Shown here piece by piece: positions 25,275 to 33,302 of a stretch of 64,000 nucleotides of DNA (the stretch's first letter is position 1; every line of letters starts with the position of its first letter). The DNA comes from Aestuariivita boseongensis (GTDB taxonomy: Bacteria > Pseudomonadota > Alphaproteobacteria > Rhodobacterales > Rhodobacteraceae). The translations under genes were made by a program, and so were the position numbers. The notes beneath the pieces were generated by a model. The model saw only the letters and a list, made by a program, of their open reading frames with translations. It ran no database searches and was not told the DNA's origin. The stretch covers positions 18,521 to 82,520 of the forward strand of contig NZ_JXYH01000013.1 in the NCBI RefSeq assembly GCF_001262635.1, read 5' to 3'.

Positions 25275-25366
25275 GTCTTTTCTGACCCAGAAAAGACGGG
25301 GAATTTGACGCAAATTCCCCCAATTCATGCGTCAGGAATTGGCCGGAAACTGCGTCAGTTTCCGGC
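25275..25366. repeat. Array of four 3-nt-loop hairpins at a convergent junction (class I, 2+2)
   Basis: H1 25275-25297 has arms GTCTTTTCTG/CAGAAAAGAC and loop ACC. H2 25298-25320 has arms GGGGAATTTG/CAAATTCCCC and loop ACG. H3 25321-25341 has arms CAATTCATG/CAGGAATTG, loop CGT and one A-G mismatch. H4 25342-25366 has arms GCCGGAAACTG/CAGTTTCCGGC and loop CGT. H1-H2 read TGACCCA and TGACGCA on the plus strand (plsY side). H3-H4 read TGACGCA on the minus strand (gshA side). The hairpins abut with no spacer and fill the gap from the plsY stop to 5 bp before the gshA stop. Confidence 0.8.
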
Positions 25367-25371
25367 ACCCG

Positions 25372-26742
25372 TCAGTACGAATATTCCGCGTAGATCCGCG
25401 TCAGATCGCCGTTCCAGTCGCCGTGATAATGCTCGAGCAACTCGTCGGCAGGCACTTTGCCGCTCTCCAGGCTTTCTTTCAGCGCATTGAGGAAATGCGT
25501 CTCGTCCGGCACAAGACCGCCCGCGCCGGGACGCGCCCGCGCCTTCAGTCCCGCGTCCGAAATCGCAACGACCTCCTTCGCCAGCTCCAGCATGTCGATC
25601 CCGTCAACCTTGGCCTGCAAAGCGTCCTCGCTCGCCGCGATCCGCAACGCCTCCCGCTGGGCCGAAGTCCAGCCCTTGACCAGATCCCACGCAGCGTCGA
25701 GCGAGCTTTGGTCATACATCAGGCCCACCCAGAACGCAGGCAGCGCGCAAAGCCTGCGCCACGGGCCGCCATCCGCACCGCGCATTTCGATAAACTTCTT
25801 CACCCGCGCTTCGGGGAAAACCGTGGTCAGGTGATCAGCCCAATCGCTCAGCGTGGGCGTTTCGCCGGGCAGCGCCGGCAGTTCGCCCTTCAGGAAATCG
25901 CGAAACGACATGCCCAGCGCGTTGATGTATTCCCCGTCGCGATAGACGAAATACATCGGCACGTCCAAGGCGTATTGCACCCAGGCCTCGAACCCGAATC
26001 CCTCGTCAAAGACAAAGGGCAACATCCCTGTACGGTCACTGTCCAGGTCGCGCCAGACGCGCGACCGCCAGCTTTTGTGGCCATTGGGCTTGCCCTCAAA
26101 GAACGGTGAGTTGGCAAACAGCGCCGTCGCCACCGGTTGCAGCGCCAGCGCCACGCGCATCTTCTGCACCATGTCCGCTTCCGAGCTGAAATCCAGGTTC
26201 ACCTGCACCGTGCAGGTCCGGCGCATCATCACCCGGCCCATGGTGCCGACCTTCTGCATATAGCCGTCCATCAGCTTGTACCGGCCCTTGGGCATCATCG
26301 GCATCTCGTCATGGGTCCAGATCGGCGCCGCCCCCAGACCGATGAACCCCACACCGATCTTGTCGGCAATGTCCTTCACATCGGCCAGATGCGCGTTCAC
26401 CTCGTCGCAGGTCTCGTGGATGGTCTCCAGCGGCGCGCCGGACAGTTCCAGCTGCCCGCCAGGTTCAAGCGAGACATTGGCGCCATCCTTGGTAAGGCCA
26501 ATCAGCTTGCCGCCCTCTTCCAGCGGGGCCCAGCCGTGACTGTCGCGCAGACCTTCCAGTACCGCCAGGATCGACCGCTCCCCGTCATAGGGCAGCGGGC
26601 GCAGGCTGTCTTTGCAATAGCCAAATTTCTCGTGCTCGGTCCCGATGCGCCACGCGTCTTTCGGCTTGCAGCCCGCGGCCAGGTATTCGGCCAGTTGCTC
26701 ATGCCGTTCGATCGGCCCACCGCCAGATTGAGGGATAGACAT
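25372..26742 (-). CDS. gshA: Glutamate-cysteine ligase (plant/proteobacterial type)
   Basis: A 456-residue class 3 glutamate-cysteine ligase, which joins Glu and Cys with ATP in the first step of glutathione synthesis. Typical segments are WRIGTEHEKFGY, ERSILAVLEGL, VSLEPGGQLELSGAP, RTCTVQVNLDF and EMRGADGGPWRRLCALPAFWVGLMYD. The length matches the alphaproteobacterial/plant class and not the E. coli type. The ATG at 26742 has GGAGG 8 nt upstream; an earlier in-frame start is not needed. The next gene upstream in the same direction encodes a membrane protein, then rsmE. Confidence 0.95.
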   Translation of the reverse strand: MSIPQSGGGPIERHEQLAEYLAAGCKPKDAWRIGTEHEKFGYCKDSLRPLPYDGERSILAVLEGLRDSHGWAPLEEGGKLIGLTKDGANVSLEPGGQLELSGAPLETIHETCDEVNAHLADVKDIADKIGVGFIGLGAAPIWTHDEMPMMPKGRYKLMDGYMQKVGTMGRVMMRRTCTVQVNLDFSSEADMVQKMRVALALQPVATALFANSPFFEGKPNGHKSWRSRVWRDLDSDRTGMLPFVFDEGFGFEAWVQYALDVPMYFVYRDGEYINALGMSFRDFLKGELPALPGETPTLSDWADHLTTVFPEARVKKFIEMRGADGGPWRRLCALPAFWVGLMYDQSSLDAAWDLVKGWTSAQREALRIAASEDALQAKVDGIDMLELAKEVVAISDAGLKARARPGAGGLVPDETHFLNALKESLESGKVPADELLEHYHGDWNGDLTRIYAEYSY

Positions 26743-26805
26743 GTGCGGGCCTCCGGTCCTGGTCTTCGCATTGCCCGCCACCTCTGCGGCGAAATGGCCG
26801 GGGTG

Positions 26806-27330
26806 TCAATGGAGGCGCAGATGCACCGGCCGGGTCAAGGCCCGTTCCCAGATCACCACCGGATAGGTCGCTCGGCCGCGCAATTCGGCCAGCATGCGTT
26901 CCGTGCGGATCCCCGGCAGGGCCGCGAAAGCATCGAACAGCTTTTCCGATCCTTCCGCGTTCACGGGGATGTGAAGCGGGGGGTGTTCCTTGCTTTCCAG
27001 AAGCCAATGGGCGGGCTGGGCCGTGGGGTCCAGCGTCAGCCGCTCCATATCGGCCAAGGCCATCACCCCGCCGGACAGTGGACCGAAATAGGCGATCTGC
27101 CCCTCGTCGATGCCCACAACACCCGGACCCCCGCCACCGGTGCGAAACCGGGTGCGCTGAAATCCCACGACAATCAGGCCCAGCGCCACGACCAGTGCGG
27201 CATAACCCAGCCATACGGTCAGCCCGCGCCCTGCCGCCAGATAAAGGCCCAGCGCTCCCAGACCCGTACCCGACAGGATCTCGCGGAAGCGCCAGAGCGT
27301 GGCGCGCGCTTCGGGGCGGACAAAGCTCAT
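26806..27330 (-). CDS. Hypothetical membrane protein downstream of rsmE
   Basis: A 174-residue protein with two hydrophobic segments close to the N-terminus (about 23-38 and 42-58), then a soluble cytoplasmic domain containing GVVGIDEGQIAYFGPLSGGVMALADMERLTLDP. It ends with a segment normally seen as a PH-like or regulatory tail. I cannot name the family. The ATG at 27330 has GGGGGA about 7 nt upstream and overlaps the rsmE stop by 4 bp; a TTG two codons earlier is less likely. It sits between rsmE and gshA in one leftward operon. Confidence 0.78.
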   Translation of the reverse strand: MSFVRPEARATLWRFREILSGTGLGALGLYLAAGRGLTVWLGYAALVVALGLIVVGFQRTRFRTGGGGPGVVGIDEGQIAYFGPLSGGVMALADMERLTLDPTAQPAHWLLESKEHPPLHIPVNAEGSEKLFDAFAALPGIRTERMLAELRGRATYPVVIWERALTRPVHLRLH

Positions 27331-28049
27331 TGCCAATCCCCCAAGGCCTGTTGCCAGACCGTCATCGCCGCCACAGCCGCCGTATCGGCGCGCAGGATGC
27401 GCGGACCCAGGCTGACCACATGGGCGAAAGGCAGCGCGACCAGCCGGGTGCGTTCATCTTGCGAAAACCCGCCCTCCGGCCCGATCAGGATGGCCCAGGG
27501 GCCGGGGCCAGCATCGGCCAGCGTCTTGCCCGCGCCCACCTCAGCCTCGTCGCAGAACATCAGCTGACGGCCCTCGGGCCAGTGATCCAGCAGGCGGGAG
27601 AGCTTTTGCAACTCCGCCACCTCCGGCACGAAGGTGCCGCCGCATTGTTCCGCCGCCTCGACCGCATGGGCCTGCAGCCGGTCCTGCCGGATCCGTTCGG
27701 CGTTGGTGAAATCGGTCTGCACGGGGATAATCCGCGCCGCCCCCATCTCGGCCGCTTTTTCCACGATGAAATCGGTGCGCGCCTTCTTGATCGGTGCGAA
27801 ACACAGCCACAGATCGGGCGGCATCTGCAGGGGCTTGGTCTGGGTGGTCACGGAAAGCGTCCCACTGCGCTTGCCCGCGTCAACAACCTCGGCCAGCCAT
27901 TCGCCATCGCGCCCGTTAAACAGCGCCACGGTATTGCCCACGCCCTGCCGCATCACGCCGAACAGGTAATGCGCCTGCTCGCGCGTCAAAGGAACTGATT
28001 GCCCCTGCCCCAACTGGTGATCTACATAAAGCCGGATTTTCGCAGTCAT
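27327..28049 (-). CDS. rsmE: 16S rRNA (uracil-1498-N3)-methyltransferase
   Basis: A 240-residue SPOUT methyltransferase that methylates U1498 of 16S rRNA using S-adenosylmethionine. The PUA-like N-terminal domain is followed by the knot: ILIGPEGGFSQDE and LGPRILRADTAAVAAMTVWQ are the cofactor-binding signatures. TAAGGT precedes the ATG. The gene starts only 12 bp from the start of the divergent ubiA gene, so their promoters must overlap each other or lie inside the facing coding regions. It ends in an overlap with the membrane-protein gene. Confidence 0.94.
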   Translation of the reverse strand: MTAKIRLYVDHQLGQGQSVPLTREQAHYLFGVMRQGVGNTVALFNGRDGEWLAEVVDAGKRSGTLSVTTQTKPLQMPPDLWLCFAPIKKARTDFIVEKAAEMGAARIIPVQTDFTNAERIRQDRLQAHAVEAAEQCGGTFVPEVAELQKLSRLLDHWPEGRQLMFCDEAEVGAGKTLADAGPGPWAILIGPEGGFSQDERTRLVALPFAHVVSLGPRILRADTAAVAAMTVWQQALGDWQ

Positions 28050-28061
28050 GAGACCTTAGAT

Positions 28062-29024
28062 ATGCAAGGCCAGGCGCCAACACCAGATGGACAAGTCGCG
28101 GATGCGGTAAAAGACAATTGGGTCGACCGCTGGGCGCCCGCCGCCACGCGGCCCTATCTGAGGCTCAGCCGCGCAGACCGGCCCATCGGCACATGGCTGT
28201 TGCTGATCCCCTGCTGGTGGGGCCTGGCGCTGGCCATTCTGCATAATGGCCAGCCCTGGCTTGAGGATGCGTGGATCGCGCTTGGTTGTGCGATTGGCGC
28301 GTTCCTGATGCGCGGGGCGGGCTGCACCTGGAATGACATCACCGATCGGGATTTTGACGGGTCGGTCGCGCGGACCGCTTCGCGGCCCATCCCCTCGGGC
28401 CAGGTCAGCGTCAAGGGCGCGGTGATCTGGATGTGCATGCAGGCGCTGATCGCTTTCGGGATTCTGTTGACCTTCAACATCACGGCAATTGGCCTGGGCA
28501 TCCTGTCGCTTCTTCCGGTGGCCATCTATCCCTTTGCGAAACGCTTCACCTGGTGGCCACAAATCTTCTTGGGGCTGGCCTTCAACTGGGGCGCTTTGCT
28601 GGCCTGGGCCGCGCATACCGGCAGCCTGCATCCCGCGCCCGTGGTGCTGTATCTGGCAGGGATCGTCTGGACGCTGTTCTATGACACGATCTATGCCCTG
28701 CAGGATGCCGAGGATGATGCCCTGATCGGCATCAAATCCACCGCGCGGCTTTTCGGCGAAAACTCGCCCACCTGGCTCAGGCGGTTTCTGGTGGGCACGC
28801 TGGTCCTTTTGGCGACTGCAATCGTGCTGGCGCTGATGCCTGACGCGAACCCTCTGGTGCTGGTGATCGCGCTGGCAGGCCCGTGGGCCATGGGGTTTCA
28901 CATGACCTGGCAGTTGCGCCGGCTGGACATGGACGACCACCAGCGCCTGCTTCACCTCTTCCGGTCGAACCGGGATGCGGGGCTGATCCCGCTGGCCTTC
29001 CTGTGCGTCGCCATCCTGATGTGA
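28062..29024 (+). CDS. ubiA: 4-hydroxybenzoate polyprenyltransferase
   Basis: A 320-residue, roughly nine-helix membrane enzyme that attaches the polyprenyl chain to 4-hydroxybenzoate in ubiquinone synthesis. The two Asp-rich diphosphate-binding motifs are present: NDITDRDFD (about 90-98) and DTIYALQDAEDD in the second half. The N-terminal ASRPIPSG region is also typical. The ATG at 28062 gives a 33-residue soluble leader before the first conserved segment; it has no clear Shine-Dalgarno sequence. It diverges from rsmE with a 12-bp gap. Confidence 0.94.
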   Translation: MQGQAPTPDGQVADAVKDNWVDRWAPAATRPYLRLSRADRPIGTWLLLIPCWWGLALAILHNGQPWLEDAWIALGCAIGAFLMRGAGCTWNDITDRDFDGSVARTASRPIPSGQVSVKGAVIWMCMQALIAFGILLTFNITAIGLGILSLLPVAIYPFAKRFTWWPQIFLGLAFNWGALLAWAAHTGSLHPAPVVLYLAGIVWTLFYDTIYALQDAEDDALIGIKSTARLFGENSPTWLRRFLVGTLVLLATAIVLALMPDANPLVLVIALAGPWAMGFHMTWQLRRLDMDDHQRLLHLFRSNRDAGLIPLAFLCVAILM

Positions 29025-29112
29025 TTGCGCCTGTCGCGCGCAGGGCGTATCAACCTGCCCGAGACCCCGGGATGGGGCCCGCAGCGCCTGTAACCTAAAG
29101 ACGAAAGTGCCG

Positions 29113-31011
29113 ATGCGCCTGTCCTCTGTTCTGATCGTGACTGCCATGTTCACCGGCGCAGCCGTGCTGAGCCTTGTGACGGCGTCCTTCTCGGTCCGGG
29201 TGATCGAGGAAAGTTCCGAGATCAATGTGCGCCGCACGCTGGACGAGGCGCAGATGACATGGGCCGAAGTGCAGGCCGATGGTCTGACCGTGACCCTGTC
29301 GGGCACAGCCCCGACCGAGGCCGCCCGGTTTCGGGCGATCAGCACAACCGGCACCGTGGTGGGTGCGGCGCGTATCATCGACAGTATGGGCGTGACTGCC
29401 ACCGACAGCATCGTGGCCCCGCGCTTTTCGGTCGAAATCCTGCGCAATGACAGCGGGATTTCGATCATCGGGTTGATCCCCGCCTCGACCGACCGGGCCG
29501 CGATCCTGTCACGGATGGAGGCGCTGGTGGATGACCAGCCGGTTACTGACCTGCTGGAAACCGCCGATTACGTGCCGCCGACGGGTTGGGAAGATGCGCT
29601 GGGTTTCGCGCTGACGGCTTTGTCAGCGCTGCCGCGGTCCAAGATTTCGGTCGATGCGGGGCAGATCGACATCACCGCGATTGCCGACAGCGCCGAGGAA
29701 AAGGCCGAAATGGAAAAGCTGCTGGAGGCCCGCGTGCCCCCGGCTCTGCGCATGGCCATGGATATCGCGGCGCCGCGTCCGGTGATCACACCCTTCACCC
29801 TGCGGTTCGTGCTGGATGAAACGGGCGGGCGGTTCGACGCCTGTTCCGCCCAGGACGAAGAAGCGCAGGCGCGCATTCTGGAAGCCGCGGTCCAGGCCGG
29901 GCTGACGGGCGAAGCGCGCTGCACCGTGGGCATGGGCGTGCCAACCCCCCGCTGGGCCGAGGCGGCCGAGCTGGCTTTGGCCGCGCTGGCCGAGCTGGGC
30001 GCGGGATCGGTCACGTTTTCGGATGCCGACATCACACTGGCCGCCGTGCAGGGCACATCGCAAGCCCAGTTCGACCGCGTCGTGGGGGAGCTGGAGAACG
30101 CCCTGCCGGATGTCTTTGCCCTGTTTGCCACGCTGCCGCCGCCTCAGGACGCAACTGTGGAAGGGCCGCCGGAATTCACTGCAACACTCAGCCCCGAAGG
30201 CTTGGTGCAGCTGCGCGGGCGGCTCAGCGATCCGGCCCTGCGCGAACTGGCCGACAGCTATGCCAAGGCGCGGTTCGGATCGGCCAGCGTCTATACCGCC
30301 GCGCGGGTGGTCGAGGGGCTCCCTGCCGACTGGCCGGTGCGCGTTCTGTCGGGTCTTGAGGCGTTGTCGAAACTGGAAAACGGCGTGCTGCGCGTGACGC
30401 CTGACAATGTGTCGGTTCAGGGGATGACCCATGACGAAGGGGCCAATGCCGCCATCGCGGGGCTGTTGTCGGACAAGCTGGGCGGCGCCGAGCGGTTCGA
30501 GATCGACGTGATCTTCCGCGAGCCGCCCCCGCCCACCGATATCCCGCCCACGCCCGAGGAATGCGAAGCCGGTCTTGCCGATATCATGACCGAAGGCCGC
30601 ATCACCTTCGAGCCGGGATCGGCCACGATCACCGCAAGCTCTCTGGATACGATGAACGCGATTGCGGATCTTCTGGACCAGTGCGGCGACATCCGGATCG
30701 AGATTCAGGGCCACACAGACAGCCAGGGCCGCGAGGTGATGAACGAACAGCTGAGCCAGGCACGCGCCCAGTCGGTTCTGAACGAATTGCGCGCGCGGCG
30801 CATCCTGACCACGAATTTCACGGCAAAAGGCTATGGTGAAACCCGGCCCATTGCCGATAATGACACCGAAGAGGGGCGCGAGGCGAACCGCCGGATCGAA
30901 TTCCGTCTGATCCGGCCCGAGCCGTCGGTTCCCGAAGCACAAAAAACACTGGACGAGATTGCAGAGGACCCGGACGTCTCTGCCGAGGGAACGAGCGATG
31001 AACAGAACTGA
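29113..31011 (+). CDS. OmpA/BON-domain envelope protein
   Basis: A 632-residue exported protein. Residues about 3-27 form an uncleaved anchor or signal. Several BON-like units follow (VTLSGTAPTEAARFRAIS and LVQLRGRLSDPALRELADSYAKARFG are examples), each a small alpha/beta fold seen in envelope and lipid-binding proteins. The C-terminal 130 residues are an OmpA-type peptidoglycan-binding domain (ITFEPGSATI, IEIQGHTDSQG, NRRIEFRL). The overall plan recalls ArfA/Rv0899-like proteins. A GTG two codons earlier is an alternative start; GAAAG lies before the ATG. It overlaps the next gene by 14 bp and probably acts with it in the envelope. Confidence 0.85.
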   Translation: MRLSSVLIVTAMFTGAAVLSLVTASFSVRVIEESSEINVRRTLDEAQMTWAEVQADGLTVTLSGTAPTEAARFRAISTTGTVVGAARIIDSMGVTATDSIVAPRFSVEILRNDSGISIIGLIPASTDRAAILSRMEALVDDQPVTDLLETADYVPPTGWEDALGFALTALSALPRSKISVDAGQIDITAIADSAEEKAEMEKLLEARVPPALRMAMDIAAPRPVITPFTLRFVLDETGGRFDACSAQDEEAQARILEAAVQAGLTGEARCTVGMGVPTPRWAEAAELALAALAELGAGSVTFSDADITLAAVQGTSQAQFDRVVGELENALPDVFALFATLPPPQDATVEGPPEFTATLSPEGLVQLRGRLSDPALRELADSYAKARFGSASVYTAARVVEGLPADWPVRVLSGLEALSKLENGVLRVTPDNVSVQGMTHDEGANAAIAGLLSDKLGGAERFEIDVIFREPPPPTDIPPTPEECEAGLADIMTEGRITFEPGSATITASSLDTMNAIADLLDQCGDIRIEIQGHTDSQGREVMNEQLSQARAQSVLNELRARRILTTNFTAKGYGETRPIADNDTEEGREANRRIEFRLIRPEPSVPEAQKTLDEIAEDPDVSAEGTSDEQN

Positions 31012-31324
31012 GTTTATCCTGACAACAGCCATCATTCTGTTCGTGGCCTTCGCCCTGGGCTGGTTCGCCAATTGGCTGGTGCATCGCTTTTCGCGCGTCT
31101 CGTCCGCCGATATCGGGGAACTGGATCGGATGAGCCAGGAGCTGCACGAGGCCGAGGAAACCCGCGATCAGGCCATCACCTATCTGCAGCAGCGCGAGGC
31201 AGAGCTGACCAATCAGTTAAGCCAGACCGAAGCGGAACTGAGCGCTGCAATGGAAGGCCTGCGCGACGCCCGGTTCGAGGCCGAAGAGCTGCGCAGTGAA
31301 TTGGAGCGCGCCCGGCAGGCGTGA
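30998..31324 (+). CDS. Membrane-anchored coiled-coil protein, partner of the OmpA/BON protein
   Basis: A 108-residue protein with one N-terminal membrane helix (about 6-26), then a strongly charged helical region (about 45-108) with heptad-like spacing of Leu and Ala, consistent with a coiled coil. GAGGGA precedes the ATG, which lies inside the end of the OmpA gene. I know no named family. The overlap and shared direction suggest that the protein works with the OmpA/BON protein, perhaps as a periplasmic spacer or scaffold. Confidence 0.78.
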   Translation: MNRTEFILTTAIILFVAFALGWFANWLVHRFSRVSSADIGELDRMSQELHEAEETRDQAITYLQQREAELTNQLSQTEAELSAAMEGLRDARFEAEELRSELERARQA

Positions 31325-31600
31325 TCGCTGCGAAACGCGGGCGATTTTTCATTATCCGACAGGGTGAAACGGGCGCATCTCAGGATGCAGGCCGATTTTT
31401 GCCGACTCTGATTTGCGATTTCTTAAAAGCAACGCGATAGTGCCACGCGACGCCGCGACCCTTGCGGCTTGTATGGCCAGCGGGATCACCAAAGGTCAGT
31501 GTTTTTTTTACCGGGATCGGACGGGCAAGTGCCCTTGCGTGTCCCGGACCATGGTTCGGGTTATCACATTCATATCACACAACCGAAAGGTCGTTTTGTC
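31325..31600. other. 276-bp gap before the Asn/Gly-repeat gene
   Basis: There is no convincing gene in this stretch. It contains several possible RNA hairpins: CCGC/GCGG around 31455-31470 and GGGC/GCCC near 31525-31537. A further one, CCCGGACC/GGTTCGGG with a 2-nt loop, lies at about 31541-31558. The T-rich run TTTTTTTTA lies near 31501-31510. The last 45 bp are A/T-richer and hold AAAGG about 10 nt before the ATG at 31601. A structured leader for the following gene is possible; I could not fix a promoter. Confidence 0.4.
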
Positions 31601-32551
31601 ATGCGCAATCTGTCTCGTCCTCTTGTGTCGGCCGTTCTGGCGGCCGCTGTATTTTCCGCCCCCTATACGCTGGCTGTCACTGCGCTGACGCTGTCGGCCA
31701 AGGAAGCCTCTGCCAATAACGGAAACGGAAATGGCAATGGCGGGAATGGCAATGGCGGCAACGGCGGCAATGGAAACGGGGGCAATGGCAACGGCGGGAA
31801 CGGAAACGGGAACGGCGGGAATGGCGGCAATGGAAATGGCAACGGCAATGGTGGCGCGGCCTCGGCCAGTGCGTCGAACGGGAATGGCAACAGCGCCAAT
31901 GCCAATGGCAACGGACAATCCGCGCGGGGGGCTATCGCATCCAGCCTCAAGGGTCTGAACGCCGCCCATGCCAGCGCAACCGCCCGCGCCAATGCAGCGC
32001 CCAACAGCCGCGTGGGCCGGGTCGAGACCTATGCCCAGATGACCCAGGGCGTCATCGACTTGACGAACGAGTTGAACGACCTGCTGAGCCAGGTGGATGA
32101 GAACGTGCCTACGACCGAGCAATTCGTGGACGACAATATCAGCCAGAACGCCACGGTTTCCGCCGATGACATCGCCAATGCGATTGACGCGCTGGACCCC
32201 AACTCATCCAGCTATAGCGATGATCTGGCGGCCATCGCGGCGGATCTGACAGGGCTGGATCCCACCGACCCCAACAATGCGCAGGCTCTGGCCGATCTGG
32301 CCGACAGCATCGACGCCACCGTGACCGCCCAGAACGAGCAGGAAGCCATTGCCGCGCAGATCGCGCAGGTCGAAAACGATCTGGATGACCAGCGCGATGA
32401 TCAGCTGGCCGCGCTGACCCGCGCCTATGCGCCCAACAACGTGGCGGAACTGGACCAGGAATCGCTGGAGGCGCTGAACGGAATGCTGGGGCTGGATACT
32501 TCGGCCATTCCGGATGTCACGCAGGCGTCCAGCAGCTTCCCGTCACGCTAA
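31601..32551 (+). CDS. Secreted Asn/Gly-repeat protein of unknown function
   Basis: A 316-residue protein. Residues 1-38 form a long signal sequence ending Lys-Glu-Ala-Ser-Ala. Residues 39-106 are almost pure Gly/Asn in a GNGGN-type repeat, then Ser/Ala/Asn. Residues 107-316 are acidic, Ala/Asp-rich and probably helical (SADDIANAIDALDP, TAQNEQEAIAAQIAQVENDLDD). There is no cysteine in the mature part. The low-complexity block suggests a flexible surface or matrix linker. The ATG at 31601 gives the signal peptide; upstream codons in the open frame do not. A Rho-independent terminator follows. Function unknown. Confidence 0.8.
   Translation: MRNLSRPLVSAVLAAAVFSAPYTLAVTALTLSAKEASANNGNGNGNGGNGNGGNGGNGNGGNGNGGNGNGNGGNGGNGNGNGNGGAASASASNGNGNSANANGNGQSARGAIASSLKGLNAAHASATARANAAPNSRVGRVETYAQMTQGVIDLTNELNDLLSQVDENVPTTEQFVDDNISQNATVSADDIANAIDALDPNSSSYSDDLAAIAADLTGLDPTDPNNAQALADLADSIDATVTAQNEQEAIAAQIAQVENDLDDQRDDQLAALTRAYAPNNVAELDQESLEALNGMLGLDTSAIPDVTQASSSFPSR
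31715..31918 (+). repeat. Imperfect tandem repeat encoding the Gly/Asn tract
   Basis: About 200 bp built from 6-9 bp units such as GGCAAT, GGAAAC and GGCGGG, encoding repeated Gly-Asn with occasional Gly-Gly. Codons for Gly (GGC, GGG, GGA) and Asn (AAT, AAC) are mixed irregularly. The array has therefore been retained at the protein level and is not a freshly expanded DNA repeat. Copy-number change between strains is likely because units keep the frame. Confidence 0.75.
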
Positions 32552-32574
32552 GCCGCCCCGCTTTTTTTGCAACA

Positions 32575-32607
32575 CGCCCGGCCCTGCCTGCAGCGGCCGG
32601 GCGTTTT
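32575..32607 (+). terminator. Rho-independent terminator after the Asn/Gly-repeat gene
   Basis: The arms CGCCCGGCC (32575-32583) and GGCCGGGCG (32595-32603) pair perfectly around an 11-nt loop and are followed by TTTT. A T7 run precedes the hairpin at 32562-32568. It ends 2 bp before the moaE stop codon, so on the minus strand it may also serve moaE. Confidence 0.85.
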
Positions 32608-32609
32608 CG

Positions 32610-33053
32610 TTACCAGCGATCCAGCGCCTCTTCATCCTCGTCCTTGGCCGCAACCCATGAGGCCCCGCCCCGGGTATGTTCCTTCTTCCAGAACGGCGCG
32701 CGGGATTTGAGGTAGTCCATCAGGAATTCCGCCGCCTCGAACGCGTCCTTGCGGTGGGGGGAGGCCGTGGCGACCATCATGATCAGATCGCCCGGCGCCA
32801 TCCGGCCATAGCGGTGGATGATCAGCACATCGCCCAGATCCCAGCGGCCCTGCGCCTGGTTGGCGATGTCGGTCAGGGCGGCTTCGGTCATGCCGGGGTA
32901 ATGTTCGATCTCCATCACATCCAGATCGCCCTGCGCCAGATCCCGCACGATGCCGGTGAAGGTCACCACAGCGCCCATATCGCTGCGGCCCGAGGCAAAG
33001 GCAGACGCTTCGGCACCCAGATCGAATGGCTGTTCCTGCACGACGATGCGCAT
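32610..33053 (-). CDS. moaE: Molybdopterin synthase catalytic subunit MoaE
   Basis: A 147-residue MoaE. With MoaD it forms the heterotetramer that adds the dithiolene sulfurs to cyclic pyranopterin monophosphate. The active-site segments HRYGRMAPGDLIMMVATASPHRKDAF (about 81-106) and APFWKKE (with the catalytic lysines) are intact. The N-terminus has the family pattern AVVTFTGIVRD. It starts 3 bp after moaD in the same leftward operon with pgsA. Confidence 0.95.
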   Translation of the reverse strand: MRIVVQEQPFDLGAEASAFASGRSDMGAVVTFTGIVRDLAQGDLDVMEIEHYPGMTEAALTDIANQAQGRWDLGDVLIIHRYGRMAPGDLIMMVATASPHRKDAFEAAEFLMDYLKSRAPFWKKEHTRGGASWVAAKDEDEEALDRW

Positions 33054-33056
33054 GGG

Positions 33057-33302
33057 TCAGCCCCCGGTCATCGGCGGAAAAAACGCCACCTCGCGCGCGC
33101 CATCCAGCGGCGCATCGAAATCGGTCAGCTGCTGGTCCACCGCCACACGCAGGGCGCTGAGATCGGCAAAGGCAGCCTCGTATCGCGGCTCGCGCGCTTT
33201 CAGCTCTTCCACCAGATCGGTGACGGTCTTGGCCTGGCTGTCGACCTGTTCCCGTGGCACGCCAATCCGTTCGCGCACCCAGGCGAAATAAAGTACATTC
33301 AT
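33057..33302 (-). CDS. moaD: Molybdopterin synthase sulfur-carrier subunit MoaD
   Basis: An 81-residue ubiquitin-fold protein ending in Gly-Gly (PPMTGG), the tail that carries the thiocarboxylate used by MoaE. The N-terminal strand VLYFAWVRERIG is typical of MoaD. The start overlaps the pgsA stop by one base (TGATG), and moaE follows after 3 bp. Confidence 0.95.
   Translation of the reverse strand: MNVLYFAWVRERIGVPREQVDSQAKTVTDLVEELKAREPRYEAAFADLSALRVAVDQQLTDFDAPLDGAREVAFFPPMTGG

Noticed and set aside
31715..31918. Possible CRISPR array or minisatellite
   Set aside because: The repeats are 6-9 bp, imperfect and in frame within a secreted protein; there are no spacers of constant length and no cas genes.
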